Shown: in pieces, positions 24,278-33,899 of the stretch | How positions within the stretch are numbered: position 1 is the first letter of the stretch | How the letters are laid out: each line of letters begins with the position of its first letter | Assembly: GCA_029261875.1 (NCBI GenBank) | Contig: JAJDAL010000039.1 | Coordinates: 62,001-126,000, forward strand | DNA from: Deltaproteobacteria bacterium | GTDB taxonomy: Bacteria > Myxococcota_A > UBA9160 > JAJDAL01 | DNA length: 64,000 nt | Reading direction: 5' to 3' | Made by a program: the position numbers and the translations under genes | Notes under the pieces: model-generated | What the model saw: only the letters and a program-made list of their open reading frames with translations | Databases searched by the model: none | Told to the model about the DNA's origin: nothing

Positions 24278-25999
24278 ATGGCCGAATCCGCCGAAGTCTC
24301 TCACGCACCGGGTCACGACGATCATCACCACGAGGAGTCGTTCTGGAGCAAGTACGTCTTTTCGACGGATCACAAGATGATCGCCATGCAATACATGTTT
24401 ACCGGCATGGCGATGGCGTTGATCGGTGGCTTCTTCGCCTACGCGTTCCGTATGCAGCTCGCCTTCCCGGGCATGGACGTTCCGTTCTTCGGCACGGTTT
24501 CGCCGGCGGACTACAACTCGCTCGTCACCAACCACGGCACCATCATGATCTTCTGGGTCGCGATGCCGGTGTTGATCGCCGCCTTCGGTAATTATCTGAT
24601 TCCGTTGATGATCGGCTGCGACGACATGGTGTTTCCGCGCATCAACCGCCTCTCGTACCAGATCTTCTTGTTGAGCGCGATCGTCTTGATCGCCTCGTTC
24701 TTCGTTCCGGGCGGTGGCTTCGGAGGGGCCTGGACCTCCTACCCGCCGCTCTCCGCCAAACCGGAGTACAACCTGACCCCATTGGGGGCGACCTTATGGC
24801 TGGTCGCCGTAGCCCTCGAGTTCGTCGCCTTCCTGTTGGGTGGTATCAACTTCATCACGACCGCAATGAACGCCCGAGCCAAGGGCATGAAGCTCTACGA
24901 CATCCCCATGGTGATCTGGATGATCGTCGTCGCCAGCATTCTCTTCATGGCTTCGGTGGGCCCGCTGATCGCCGGCGCCGTCATGCTCTTCATGGATCAG
25001 AACGTCGGTACGGCGTTCTTCGATCCCGACAAGGGTGGAGACCCGGTGCTCTGGCAGCATCTGTTCTGGTTCTTTGGTCATCCCGAGGTGTACGTCGTCT
25101 TGCTCCCCGCCTTGGGAATCGTGGCCGAGATCATCACGACGTTCTCGCGCAAGAAGCTCTTCGCGTATCGAACCGTCCTCTACACCGTATTCGGAACCGG
25201 GATCTTGAGTTTCACGGTTTGGGCCCATCACCAATTCATCGCCGGCGTCGATCCCCGCATGGCGCACGTCTTCACGGTGACGACCCTGCTCATCTCCGTT
25301 CCCATCGCGGAGATGTGCTTCGTCTATATCGCCACCCTATACGGAGGGTCGATCACCCTCAATACGCCCATGCTCTGGGCGCTGGCGTTCATCGGTGAGT
25401 TCTTGATCGGTGGTGTCACGGGCATTTTTCTGGGCGCCAGCGGGGCGGACATCTACCTGCACGACACGTACTTCGTGTTGGCCCACTTCCACTACACCTT
25501 CTATCCGATCGCCATTATCGGCACCTATGCGGGCTTCACCTATTGGTTCCCGAAGATGTTCGGCAAGATGATGGACGATCGGTTGGGTCGGATTCACTTC
25601 TGGCTCACCATCATCCCGTTCAACCTCATCTTCATCCCGTTGTTCTTCCTGGGCGCCGCGGGCCAGCACCGCCGCATCTACAACTACGAGCACTTCCCCG
25701 ACCTGCAGGGGCCGCTCATGCTGGGATTCACCTACCAGGACTTCCGTGAAATCGCGACCTACTCGCTGCTCGTGATGCTCGGTGCCCAGGTGATCTTCTT
25801 CTACAACGTGATCAAGAGCTGGATCAGTGGCGAAGCCGCGGGGAATAATCCGTGGAAGGCCAACTCTCTCGAGTGGGTTGCTACCTCTCCGCCGCCGCAT
25901 GGGAATTTTTCCGAGGAGCTCGAAGTTTTCCGGGGTCCCTACGAATACAGCCATCCGGACCGCGACGAGGATTACTGGCCCCAGAACGAACCGGCATAG
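24278..25999 (+). CDS. ctaD: Cytochrome c oxidase subunit I
   Basis: 573 residues, about 12 membrane helices. It reduces O2 to water and pumps protons. Haem and copper ligands are all present: NHGTIMIF (haem a), His268 and cross-link Tyr272 in HPEVY, His317/318 in WAHHQF, and His403/405 in AHFHY. Glu270 and the Asp of GCDDMVFPR fit a type A D-channel. The K-channel is unusual: the usual Ser (R. sphaeroides S299), Thr359 and Lys362 are Ala283, Ile343 and Met346, with Glu284 and Glu345 beside them. The alignment needs no gaps between HPEVY and this site. The gene lies 2 nt after ctaC. Confidence 0.96.
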   Translation: MAESAEVSHAPGHDDHHHEESFWSKYVFSTDHKMIAMQYMFTGMAMALIGGFFAYAFRMQLAFPGMDVPFFGTVSPADYNSLVTNHGTIMIFWVAMPVLIAAFGNYLIPLMIGCDDMVFPRINRLSYQIFLLSAIVLIASFFVPGGGFGGAWTSYPPLSAKPEYNLTPLGATLWLVAVALEFVAFLLGGINFITTAMNARAKGMKLYDIPMVIWMIVVASILFMASVGPLIAGAVMLFMDQNVGTAFFDPDKGGDPVLWQHLFWFFGHPEVYVVLLPALGIVAEIITTFSRKKLFAYRTVLYTVFGTGILSFTVWAHHQFIAGVDPRMAHVFTVTTLLISVPIAEMCFVYIATLYGGSITLNTPMLWALAFIGEFLIGGVTGIFLGASGADIYLHDTYFVLAHFHYTFYPIAIIGTYAGFTYWFPKMFGKMMDDRLGRIHFWLTIIPFNLIFIPLFFLGAAGQHRRIYNYEHFPDLQGPLMLGFTYQDFREIATYSLLVMLGAQVIFFYNVIKSWISGEAAGNNPWKANSLEWVATSPPPHGNFSEELEVFRGPYEYSHPDRDEDYWPQNEPA

Positions 26000-26077
26000 C
26001 GCCAGCGATTAGACAGATGGGCTGAGTGCAAAGCGCGAAGCCCACACTTTTGGAAAGGCCTAAGGAAGAGGCAACGA

Positions 26078-26653
26078 ATGGCATTCAGACCGATCGCAAA
26101 CACACGCAGTGCTTCGGGTATTCCCACCGCGAAGCTTGCCACCTGGTGGGTGGTGGGTTCGGAGATCGTGATCTTCGGCGGCCTGTTGGCCTCCTACATC
26201 ATGCACCGGCTGGCCCACGACGCCTGGTCCGAACAAGCGGCACACACCAACGTCTACATCGGCCTGTTCAACACCTTCGTGCTGCTCTCGTCGAGCCTTT
26301 CCGCCGTCCTGGCCCACAAGGCCGCGGAAGAGGGCAATGGCGCCAAGGCGGCCAAGCTCCTCTACTACACCATGGGTGGAGCACTGATCTTCGTGCTGGT
26401 GAAATCCGCCGAGTGGACGATGGAAATCACCCATGGCTTCACGATTACTTCCAGCACCTTCTGGTCGTTCTACTACACCGCGGCCGGGCTTCACGCGGTT
26501 CACGTGATCGCCGGAGCCATCATCATGGGCATCGTGGCGGCGGATGCCAAGAAGAACCAAGAGCTTCACCGCGTGGAGTTGATTGGGATCTATTGGCATT
26601 TCGTCGACATCGTTTGGATCTTTCTGTTTCCCTTGCTCTACATCGCGAAGTGA
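26078..26653 (+). CDS. ctaE: Cytochrome c oxidase subunit III
   Basis: 191 residues with five membrane helices, matching the short five-helix form of subunit III. Typical blocks are WWVVGSEIVIFGGLLASYI, HGFTITSSTFWSFYYTAAGL followed by HAVHVIAGAI, and IYWHFVDIVWIFLFPLLYI at the end. Subunit III stabilises the oxidase and helps proton uptake. It is separated from ctaD by 78 nt and precedes the subunit IV gene by 6 nt. A second subunit III-like gene lies further down (27063), so this operon carries two. Confidence 0.93.
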   Translation: MAFRPIANTRSASGIPTAKLATWWVVGSEIVIFGGLLASYIMHRLAHDAWSEQAAHTNVYIGLFNTFVLLSSSLSAVLAHKAAEEGNGAKAAKLLYYTMGGALIFVLVKSAEWTMEITHGFTITSSTFWSFYYTAAGLHAVHVIAGAIIMGIVAADAKKNQELHRVELIGIYWHFVDIVWIFLFPLLYIAK

Positions 26654-26659
26654 CAAATC

Positions 26660-27034
26660 ATGCTTGAAAAGTTTTTCGACGACGGACACGGTCACACCAG
26701 CTACGTAAAAGTCTGGGTGTTGCTTCTGGTGTTGCTGTTGATCAGCTTCGTGGGCCCGTTTCTGGAGATCCAGGCCGTGACGCTGATCACGGCGTTTGGA
26801 ATCGCGGTGGTGAAGGCCTTCATCGTCGCCAAGTATTTCATGCACATCACCATGGAAAAGCGCTTCGTCACCTACATCATGGTGACGCTGCTCGTATTCA
26901 TGTTTCTGTTCTTTGCCGGGACTGCACCGGACGTCATGAAGCACGAAGGCAGCGGTTGGGAGAAACCGGCTTGGAAAGCGGAACTCACAGCCACCCACGA
27001 TGGTCACGGCGGCCATGAAGCCGATCACCACTAG
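26660..27034 (+). CDS. ctaF: Cytochrome c oxidase subunit IV (prokaryotic type)
   Basis: 124 residues with three membrane helices: VWVLLLVLLLISFVGPFLE, TLITAFGIAVVKAFIVAKYF and FVTYIMVTLLVFMFLFFAGT. The helix order with KAFIVAKYFMHI is typical of the bacterial COX4 family. The C-terminal tail is His-rich (HDGHGGHEADHH), perhaps metal-binding. It supports assembly of the CuB centre in other bacteria. It starts 6 nt after ctaE and is followed after 28 nt by the second subunit III gene, which has GGAGGGC upstream. Confidence 0.9.
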   Translation: MLEKFFDDGHGHTSYVKVWVLLLVLLLISFVGPFLEIQAVTLITAFGIAVVKAFIVAKYFMHITMEKRFVTYIMVTLLVFMFLFFAGTAPDVMKHEGSGWEKPAWKAELTATHDGHGGHEADHH

Positions 27035-27062
27035 CGCCTAACGCCGCAGGAGGGCATCCCCC

Positions 27063-27653
27063 ATGGCCCGCCACAGCACCGCACCGCTTCACATCGCCGC
27101 GGAATCCCACCGCGAGGCGCTTCTCCCCAACGGCGTGTTGGGCATGCTGATCTTCATTCTGACGGAGATCATGCTCTTCGCCGGACTGATCAGTGCGTTC
27201 GTCATCTGGAAGGCGGGCGCGCCGACCTGGCCGCCGGCGGGTCAGCCACGGCTGCCCTTCGAAGAGACCGCGGTCAATACGCTGGCGCTATTGGCCAGTG
27301 GCGTACTGCTCCACGTCGCGTATCGCACCTATCGGACCGACCGCGCGCGTGCGGAGCGTCCTCTGGTGCTCGCGGTGCTGCTGGGAGCGGCATTCGTTCT
27401 GTTTCAGGGTATGGAGTGGGTGGCGTTGATCCGCGAGGGCCTCACCCTGACTTCCAGCACGCTCGGAAGTTTCTTCTATCTCATCATTGGGATCCACGCG
27501 CTGCACGCCGTGGTCGCGCTCGGATTCCTCGTACAGGCTTGGATCCGACTTCGCGGGGGGTGGTTGGCCCAGAGCCAACTCGCCGCGTTTTGCGTGCTCT
27601 GGTACTTCGTGGTGGGCGTTTGGCCGATCCTCTACGGCGTGGTGTACTTGTGA
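27063..27653 (+). CDS. Second haem-copper oxidase subunit III-like protein
   Basis: 196 residues, five membrane helices. Blocks include LGMLIFILTEIMLFAGLIS, GLTLTSSTLGSFFYLIIGIH followed by ALHAVVALGF, and AFCVLWYFVVGVWPILYGVV, all typical of CoxC/CyoC. It differs clearly from ctaE at 26078, so it is a paralogue and not a recent copy. It may replace ctaE in the complex, bind beside it, or serve another oxidase. The RBS GGAGG lies 10 nt before the ATG at 27063. Its stop overlaps the next start as GTGA. Confidence 0.88.
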   Translation: MARHSTAPLHIAAESHREALLPNGVLGMLIFILTEIMLFAGLISAFVIWKAGAPTWPPAGQPRLPFEETAVNTLALLASGVLLHVAYRTYRTDRARAERPLVLAVLLGAAFVLFQGMEWVALIREGLTLTSSTLGSFFYLIIGIHALHAVVALGFLVQAWIRLRGGWLAQSQLAAFCVLWYFVVGVWPILYGVVYL

Positions 27654-27916
27654 GCCGAATGGTGCTCGTTGCGCTTGTGCTGGCCAGCGCGGCGTTTGGG
27701 CTTGCGGGCGTAGCGTCTGCTTGCGCGGGATGTGGCGCCGCGGAGACCGAGGCGACGCGTTGGTGGTACATCGCGACTACGGTCTTGTTGAGCGTCTTGC
27801 CCTTGGGGTTCGTGGGGACCGTGGTCTTCGTGCTCTTCAAGCGCGCACGCCCGCTCGAGGGCGCACCGGCTTCCCGGACCGCGCCCGAAACCGATCTCGC
27901 TACCCGCCTCGACTGA
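27650..27916 (+). CDS. Small membrane protein with CxxC, end of oxidase operon
   Basis: 88 residues from GTG 27650, overlapping the upstream stop; ATG at 27659 is an alternative. The N-terminus is a signal-like helix ending in ASACAGCGA, which carries a CxxC pair. A second membrane helix follows (YIATTVLLSVLPLGFVGTVV), then a short charged tail. I do not recognise a named family. The cysteines just outside the membrane and the operon position suggest a role in oxidase assembly such as copper or thiol handling, but this is inference. The gene ends 6 nt before the converging Ig-like gene. Confidence 0.75.
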   Translation: MSRMVLVALVLASAAFGLAGVASACAGCGAAETEATRWWYIATTVLLSVLPLGFVGTVVFVLFKRARPLEGAPASRTAPETDLATRLD

Positions 27917-27922
27917 TTCGTT

Positions 27923-30244
27923 CTAGGGACAGTCGACCGTACGAATGCCGTCGAGCGCTTTCCATTCGTGGGTCTGTGCGTCACGCGCGAAGGCGCGGAG
28001 GGTGCGCGTTTTCCCGTTCTTGAGGCCTGTGGGCATGGGGGCCGAGATCCCGTGTCGGCGGGTCCCATTTCCGCACGCCGTCCCCACCCCCGCTTCGCGC
28101 TCCTCGTCCGCGGTGCCGCTCGCCCAAACCGTCCCGCCCTCGCGAATTTGCACCTGAAGTTTCTGGTTCCAGGAGTCGGGATCGCAAGCCCAGGCGTGGA
28201 GCGTGTTGCACTCGAACCTTCCGGGGTGTCCGTCGAAGCTTCCTTTGGGGAAACGATTTCCGTGCAGGACGACTTGGTCCTGGGCCTTGTTTCCCGCCTT
28301 GTCCCAGGCCTCGACACGAATCGTATTGGGACCGGCCGCCAAAGGCACCGCGCCGACCCATCCGTAGATCGTGGCGTTCACGGGACCCTGGCTTTGCGGT
28401 GCGTTCGCGTGGAAGTTTCGCCAGCGCGCGCTGATTTCGCCGGCGGGGGAATGATCGTCGACGATGCTCGAGACCACGATGCCTGTTCGGGAGTCGTTCT
28501 TGGAGGGGGCTGCGGCGGCGATGGTCAGGTTCGGGGGCTGGGTATCGACGGTCTCGAGCGTTCGCCGGGTTACCACGAGGTCTTGTCGCCCCTGGGAGTG
28601 ATCCGAGTTGGCCACGTAGTAGACGCTGTTCCGGCCTGGGGTGAGGGGGACGTTGGCGATCCAGCCATACAGCGTCCGCTGCACATCGCCGGTCGCTCCG
28701 CTGGTTTCGTTGTACCACCGAACCGTTCGAATCGGGTCCCTGCTTTGGATTCCTGCCGATAGGAGCGCGTGGTCGTCGAAGGTATCGAAGCTTCCGGATG
28801 CCGCGGTTGCGGGATACGCGAAAGAGATCTTCGGCGCGACATCGACGAGGATCGAATCGGTCGCCGCATCGTTGGCGGAATTGAGCGCGGTCATGACGAT
28901 CTCGTTGCGTCCGCGGGCCAAAGGAACCGTCGCCATCCAACCGTATCCGCTCACCGCCGGTTGTGGTTCGGTGTCGAGGGTGCGGTTTTCCCATGTGACC
29001 TGGCCGGAATTCTTCGAGGTCACAGCAGCGAGAAGAACCGTCGATTCGCCGGATCCGACGAAGGGATTGGACTCGTGGGCGAGGAAGACGTCCCCGGCCA
29101 CGGGAACGACGATCCGAATCTCCGGCGGGTCGACCGGAGGGTGGGTAACCGGGGCCAGAGTTGCATTGATTGCGTCTTGGATGACCTGCCGGGCGCCAAC
29201 CCAGCAGCCGTCCGTCGGGCGGCAAATGTATTCCAACGGGTTCGTGCGCCGGATCGAGGCGCCGCCGATCGCCGCCGCTTCGTAGAGCTCGAAGAGATTC
29301 GCGTTGCTCGGAAGCACGTTCTCGGGCAGGGGGCCGCCCGCGGTCGACGTGAGAAAATCACGCATGGCGGCATCGGCTTCGAACCGGGCGATGTCCTCCA
29401 TGATGTCGAAGGTCCAAGGGGCCGCATCGCAGAGCGCGGGAAACTCCGAATCGAGCACGACCTGGCGTCCGTTGGCATTCATGATGTAGAACGCGGCCAG
29501 GATGGTGTCCGCGTCGAACACCTTGCGAACGCCTTGTTTCGTGACATTGGAGAAGTCGGCGTCCTCGACCAGACGTCCCGCCGTGGCGCGGATGTCGTCG
29601 ACCGTCGACCCACCAACGATGGGGCATTCGCTCTGGTCCGCCTGTACGCCGAGGCTCTCGATGCTGAGTTTCGGAGCCGGATCACCGCTACAGCGATTCA
29701 TGGCGATCAGGGTCATCAAGACCGATGCGCCGATGTCGGTCCCGTTGTGAAAACCCAATCCACTCCACCACTCGTCCATCAGCTGACAGAAGAGGGCGGG
29801 TGCCAATCCCTTGTCGAAGGCTTCCGCCGAGCAGGCGATGCCGCGCAAGACATTGATGGTTTTTCCCTGGCTTTCCAGATCCATCCATTGCCCGAGTTCC
29901 GTGCACTCCGGGTCGCGATCGAGATACTTTCGAAAGTAGTGACGGGTGACGGCGGACTCGCGGTAGGGATTCGACTCCCAGAGGATGTCGATCGGGCCGG
30001 TCGATGCGCCGGGTTTCACCATGCGCACCTTCGCATGGCTTTCGATCCGCCCGTTGCATACACCCGAATAGCGGTCGTAGCCGGTGACGGTTCCCCCCTC
30101 CAGAGCGCCGATGCATTGACCGAGTCCAGAAGGGGCCGGATTGAAGTCGGAACCCAGCCGACGCCAGCCATCGGGAAGCTCCGCGTGGGCGAGCCTTGCA
30201 ATCGTAAGAACCAGCAACGCGAAGACGAACGCAGGTTTCCGCAT
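27923..30244 (-). CDS. Large secreted protein with three Ig-like repeats
   Basis: 773 residues with a signal peptide (FALLVLTIARLAHA). The first 350 residues are a Cys-containing domain I do not recognise (HYFRKYLDRDPECTELGQWM, IACSAEAFDKGLAPALFCQL). Then come three beta-sandwich repeats of about 95 residues. Each has a YGW-x3-VPL-x3-xN core: YGWMATVPLARGRNEI near 431, YGWIANVPLTPGRNSV near 523 and YGWVGAVPLAAGPNTI near 625. The C-terminus has a Trp/Cys domain (HAWACDPDSWNQKLQVQI). It probably acts at the cell surface or outside; no catalytic motif is seen. It stands alone, convergent with the oxidase operon. Confidence 0.82.
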   Translation of the reverse strand: MRKPAFVFALLVLTIARLAHAELPDGWRRLGSDFNPAPSGLGQCIGALEGGTVTGYDRYSGVCNGRIESHAKVRMVKPGASTGPIDILWESNPYRESAVTRHYFRKYLDRDPECTELGQWMDLESQGKTINVLRGIACSAEAFDKGLAPALFCQLMDEWWSGLGFHNGTDIGASVLMTLIAMNRCSGDPAPKLSIESLGVQADQSECPIVGGSTVDDIRATAGRLVEDADFSNVTKQGVRKVFDADTILAAFYIMNANGRQVVLDSEFPALCDAAPWTFDIMEDIARFEADAAMRDFLTSTAGGPLPENVLPSNANLFELYEAAAIGGASIRRTNPLEYICRPTDGCWVGARQVIQDAINATLAPVTHPPVDPPEIRIVVPVAGDVFLAHESNPFVGSGESTVLLAAVTSKNSGQVTWENRTLDTEPQPAVSGYGWMATVPLARGRNEIVMTALNSANDAATDSILVDVAPKISFAYPATAASGSFDTFDDHALLSAGIQSRDPIRTVRWYNETSGATGDVQRTLYGWIANVPLTPGRNSVYYVANSDHSQGRQDLVVTRRTLETVDTQPPNLTIAAAAPSKNDSRTGIVVSSIVDDHSPAGEISARWRNFHANAPQSQGPVNATIYGWVGAVPLAAGPNTIRVEAWDKAGNKAQDQVVLHGNRFPKGSFDGHPGRFECNTLHAWACDPDSWNQKLQVQIREGGTVWASGTADEEREAGVGTACGNGTRRHGISAPMPTGLKNGKTRTLRAFARDAQTHEWKALDGIRTVDCP

Positions 30245-30413
30245 GGGGACAGCCTACTTGCGGACGAAGGGGGGATTTCTCAAGAAGCATCAATCCTCCG
30301 CTGCGGGGGGCGAGAAGCAGAATCGATCGTGCACCCACGCCGCAGGTTCTGCCGGCGGGTTGGAGAAAATGCGCGGCGAGGATTGCGTCGGGCGACCCGC
30401 TGGGGGGATCCGA

Positions 30414-30629
30414 CTAGTCGAACATCTTGGTGGCGGTCAGGAGCAGCCCCACTCCGGCTCCACTGAGGGCACCGGCGAACATACGGCGGGCCGGCGACCA
30501 GTCGTCGGTCAACAGCGCGTAGCCCGCAATCGCGCCGGAAAGCGTACAGACGAGGAGGGTCGAAACGATGATGGGATGACGTTTGAAGAGTGCCGTCCAA
30601 CCGGAGGCAGGGCCGTCGTCTTCTGTCAT
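30414..30629 (-). CDS. Small membrane protein, unknown
   Basis: 71 residues with two membrane helices ([20 protein letters not shown] and [20 protein letters not shown]) and a charged N-terminus. No family is recognised. It sits between the secreted Ig-like gene (170 nt downstream) and msrB, which points the other way. The pattern of Gly-rich helices is like that of small accessory membrane proteins, but the role is unknown. Confidence 0.6.
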   Translation of the reverse strand: MTEDDGPASGWTALFKRHPIIVSTLLVCTLSGAIAGYALLTDDWSPARRMFAGALSGAGVGLLLTATKMFD

Positions 30630-30724
30630 GGGGGAAAGCTAGGCTTCGGATTCGCGCTCCACAATGCGCTCGGGCCGAATCGCCCGGAGTTTCTGGTAGT
30701 CTGTCCGAAAACGAGGGGGTCCCC

Positions 30725-31138
30725 ATGAGCGACGACAAGGTCCGCAAGTCCGAAGAGGCGTGGCGCACGGAGTTGACGCCGGATCAATTCGCAGTCTGCC
30801 GCCAGAAGGGCACCGAGCGGCCCTTCACCGGGAAGTATCACGATTGCAAGGACGAGGGGACCTACGCGTGCACCTGCTGTGGTGCGGTGTTGTTTCGGTC
30901 CGACACGAAATTCGACTCGGGCAGCGGGTGGCCGTCTTTCTTCGAACCCGTCGACCAGGACAGCGTGCGCCTGGAAGAAGACAACAGCTTGGGCATGAAA
31001 CGCGTCGAAGTTCTCTGTAACCGCTGCGACGCGCATCTGGGCCACGTCTTCGACGATGGTCCCGCGCCGACGGGGCAACGCTATTGCATCAACTCGGTTT
31101 CCTTGGACCTGCGTGCGGGGAGTCTCGAGAAGAAGTGA
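30725..31138 (+). CDS. msrB: Peptide-methionine (R)-S-oxide reductase
   Basis: 137 residues, cytoplasmic, the full MsrB domain. It reduces the R-form of methionine sulfoxide in proteins. Two zinc-binding CxxC pairs are seen (CTCCG near residue 50 and [12 protein letters not shown] near 99). The substrate pocket is [12 protein letters not shown], and the catalytic Cys lies in RYCINSVSL near the C-terminus. The ATG at 30725 follows GGGGG by 5 nt. It is a single-gene unit converging with leuS; no msrA is present. Confidence 0.96.
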   Translation: MSDDKVRKSEEAWRTELTPDQFAVCRQKGTERPFTGKYHDCKDEGTYACTCCGAVLFRSDTKFDSGSGWPSFFEPVDQDSVRLEEDNSLGMKRVEVLCNRCDAHLGHVFDDGPAPTGQRYCINSVSLDLRAGSLEKK

Positions 31139-31183
31139 ACGGCGCCGCCCGAGGGCGACGGATGACCCTCCCGGGTCGCCCGA

Positions 31184-33793
31184 TCAGCCGACGATGTTGA
31201 CCAGCCTTCCGGGCACCACGATGACCTTCTTGGGTTCGCGCCCTTCCAGGTGCCGCTGAACGTTTTCCGATTCCAGGGCGGCGGCACGGATCGTGTCTTG
31301 GCTCGCATCGGCGGCCACTTCGATTTCGTCGCGTCTTTTCCCGTTGACCTGTACGGCGAGTCGGACCACGTCTTCCACCAGAAACTTCGCGTCGGCTTCG
31401 GGCCAACCCGCGTAGGTGAGGGTGTCCGGGTGGCCGAGGTGGCGCCAGATCTCTTCGGCGAGATGCGGGGCGAAGGGCGCGAGCAATAGGGCAAAGCTCT
31501 CGACCGCTCGGCGGGGCAGCGCCTCGTTCTTCCTGGCGTCGCGCACGAACACCATCAGCTTCGAAATGGCCGTGTTGAATTGCATTGCTTCGAGGTCTTC
31601 GGTCACTCCCTGGATCGTCTTGGCCAGGAGTTTGGCCGATTCGCCCGCTAATTCGCCGTCTCCCGTCGGTTCTTCGATGGCGATGCGGTGCGCGCGTTGC
31701 AAGAAGCGATGCATGCCCGAAATGCCTTCGGTCGACCAGGGAGCGGCTTTCTCGAGCGGGCCGATGAACATTTCGTAGAGTCGCATGGTGTCGGCGCCGT
31801 ATTGTTCGACGACCTCGTCGGGGTTGATCACGTTGCCGCGACTCTTCGACATCTTCTCGACGACTTCCTCTAGCACGAGGCCCTCGTGTTCGGGATGGTG
31901 GGCCTTTCCGTCTGCGTCGAATTGGGCGTCCTGGAGCGTCACCCAGCGCGCTTTCAATTCGGCGCCCGTCGAACGCAGAGTCGGGTGCTCTCCCTCGATC
32001 TCGACCTCGCTTGCGGGGTAGCGCGCGGTCTCGTGGGTCGGGTCGTCGTTCAGGTTGTCGTCGTAATAGCGATAGCTGTAGCCGAGAATCATCCCTTGAT
32101 TGATGAGCTTCTGAAACGGCTCGACGGTGTGGACGAGACCTACGTCGTAGAAAACCTTGTGCCAGAATCGCGCATACAAGAGATGCAACACGGCGTGCTC
32201 GGCACCGCCGATGTAGAGGTCCACGGGCATCCAATAGCGTTCCGCTTCCTCGGACCACGCGGCGGCGTCGTTCTGGGGGTCGCAAAAGCGCAGGTAGTAC
32301 CAACAGCTGCCCGCCCACTGGGGCATGGTGTTGACGTCGCGCTTGGCCGGAGCCCCGGTTTGCGGGTCCTTCGTGTCGAGCCAACCCGGTGCGCGCGCCA
32401 GTGGGGATTCGAGCTTGCCCGACGGTCGGAAGTCTTCGAGGTCCGGGAGCCGAAGCGGGAGATCGGATTCGGGCACGAGCTGGATGTTCCCCGCCTCGTC
32501 GTAGGTCAAAGGGAAGGGCTCCCCCCAATAACGTTGTCGGCTGAAGAGCCAATCGCGCAACTTGTAGGTGACGGCGCGCTGGCCTCGCTGGTTTTCTTCG
32601 AGCCAATCGATCATTCGCGCTTTGGCAGCGGCGGTCGCAAGCCCGTCGAGAAATTGCGAGTTCACGGCTGCGCCGTCGCCCGCATAGGCGGATTCCTCCA
32701 GGTCGCCGCCGGCTACGACCTCGACGATGGGAAGCGCGAAGGTCTTGGCGAAGGCGTAATCGCGTTCGTCGTGGCCCGGAACCGCCATGATGGCCCCGGT
32801 TCCGTAGCCCGCGAGAACGTAATCCGCGATCCAGATCGGCAGCCGCTCGCCCGTGACCGGGTGAACCGCGAAAGCGCCCGTCGCGACACCCGTCTTCTTG
32901 TCCGCATCCATCATTCGCGCGCGTTCGCTCTTGCGGGCGGCGGTTTCGACATAGGCGGTGACCGCGGCGCGCGAATCTTTGGCCGTGATGGAAGCCACTA
33001 GCGGATGTTCCGGCGCCAGGACCATGTAGGTTGCGCCGAACAGGGTGTCGGGTCGCGTGGTGAAGACTTCGATCGATGCGTCGTGATCCGCAACCGCGAA
33101 GTGAATATGGGCTCCCTCCGATCGCCCGATCCATTCTCGTTGCATCTTCTTGATGGGTTCCGGCCAGTCGAGCCCGTCGAGGTCCGCGATCAAGCGATCC
33201 GCGTACTCGGTGATCCGAAGCATCCACTGGCGCATGGGTCGACGTTCGACCGGGTGCCCGCCAATCTCGCTCTTGCCGTCGATCACCTCTTCGTTGGCGA
33301 GTACAGTGCCGAGCTCCGGGCACCAATTGACCGGGACTTCCGCCTGATAGGCGAGTCCGCGTTCGTAGAGCTTCTGGAAGATCCACTGGGTCCATTTGTA
33401 ATAGCCGGGGTCGGTCGTGTCGATTTCCCGGGACCAGTCGTAGCTGAAGCCCAGGGATTCGATCTGCCGCCGAAAGTTCGCGATGTTCCGCTTGGTGGTG
33501 TCGCGCGGATGGGTCCCGGTCTTGACCGCGTACTGCTCGGCGGGCAGCCCGAAGGCGTCCCATCCCATCGGATGCAACACGTTGAAGCCGCGCATTCGCT
33601 TGTAGCGCGCCATGATGTCGGTCGCGGTGTAGCCTTCCGGGTGTCCCACGTGTAGCCCGTCGCCGGACGGATACGGGAACATGTCCAACACGTAATACTT
33701 GGGTTTCGACGGGTCGACTTCGGCCCGGAATGTCTCGTGCTCGCGCCAATAGGCCTGCCAGCGCGGTTCGATGCCTTTCGGGTCGTACGCCAT
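31184..33793 (-). CDS. leuS: Leucyl-tRNA synthetase
   Basis: 869 residues, normal for bacterial LeuRS. It charges tRNA-Leu. The class I signatures are present: the HIGH-type motif in [19 protein letters not shown] near residue 40, and KMSKS in [16 protein letters not shown] near 625. The editing domain has [20 protein letters not shown], with the threonine-rich and Asp-containing pocket. The ATG at 33793 gives the usual N-terminus ([14 protein letters not shown]). An intrinsic terminator separates it from the exporter gene upstream, so it has its own transcript. Confidence 0.97.
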   Translation of the reverse strand: MAYDPKGIEPRWQAYWREHETFRAEVDPSKPKYYVLDMFPYPSGDGLHVGHPEGYTATDIMARYKRMRGFNVLHPMGWDAFGLPAEQYAVKTGTHPRDTTKRNIANFRRQIESLGFSYDWSREIDTTDPGYYKWTQWIFQKLYERGLAYQAEVPVNWCPELGTVLANEEVIDGKSEIGGHPVERRPMRQWMLRITEYADRLIADLDGLDWPEPIKKMQREWIGRSEGAHIHFAVADHDASIEVFTTRPDTLFGATYMVLAPEHPLVASITAKDSRAAVTAYVETAARKSERARMMDADKKTGVATGAFAVHPVTGERLPIWIADYVLAGYGTGAIMAVPGHDERDYAFAKTFALPIVEVVAGGDLEESAYAGDGAAVNSQFLDGLATAAAKARMIDWLEENQRGQRAVTYKLRDWLFSRQRYWGEPFPLTYDEAGNIQLVPESDLPLRLPDLEDFRPSGKLESPLARAPGWLDTKDPQTGAPAKRDVNTMPQWAGSCWYYLRFCDPQNDAAAWSEEAERYWMPVDLYIGGAEHAVLHLLYARFWHKVFYDVGLVHTVEPFQKLINQGMILGYSYRYYDDNLNDDPTHETARYPASEVEIEGEHPTLRSTGAELKARWVTLQDAQFDADGKAHHPEHEGLVLEEVVEKMSKSRGNVINPDEVVEQYGADTMRLYEMFIGPLEKAAPWSTEGISGMHRFLQRAHRIAIEEPTGDGELAGESAKLLAKTIQGVTEDLEAMQFNTAISKLMVFVRDARKNEALPRRAVESFALLLAPFAPHLAEEIWRHLGHPDTLTYAGWPEADAKFLVEDVVRLAVQVNGKRRDEIEVAADASQDTIRAAALESENVQRHLEGREPKKVIVVPGRLVNIVG

Positions 33794-33841
33794 GGCGGGG
33801 GAACGTAGCTAATGCGGGGCCGACCAGTCACAGATCGCCGG

Positions 33842-33873
33842 GCAAAAGAAAGGCCCCCACCGAAGTGGGGGCC
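33842..33873 (-). terminator. Intrinsic terminator of the RND exporter gene
   Basis: On the minus strand a perfect 9-bp stem, GGCCCCCAC paired with GTGGGGGCC around a 4-nt loop (33852-33873), is followed by TTTCTTTTGCC. It lies 27 nt after the exporter stop and before leuS. This is the clearest rho-independent terminator in the window. Confidence 0.8.
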
Positions 33874-33899
33874 AGGTAGAGAACCGGACGACGTTGGCT

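Noticed and set aside
31153..31181. Hairpin GGGCGAC/GTCGCCC between msrB and leuS as terminator
   Set aside because: The loop is 15 nt long and no T-tract follows on either strand, so it is not a convincing intrinsic terminator.
31089..33749. 886-codon frame shifted against leuS
   Set aside because: leuS carries both class I synthetase signatures in the other frame; this one is Arg-rich and without motifs.
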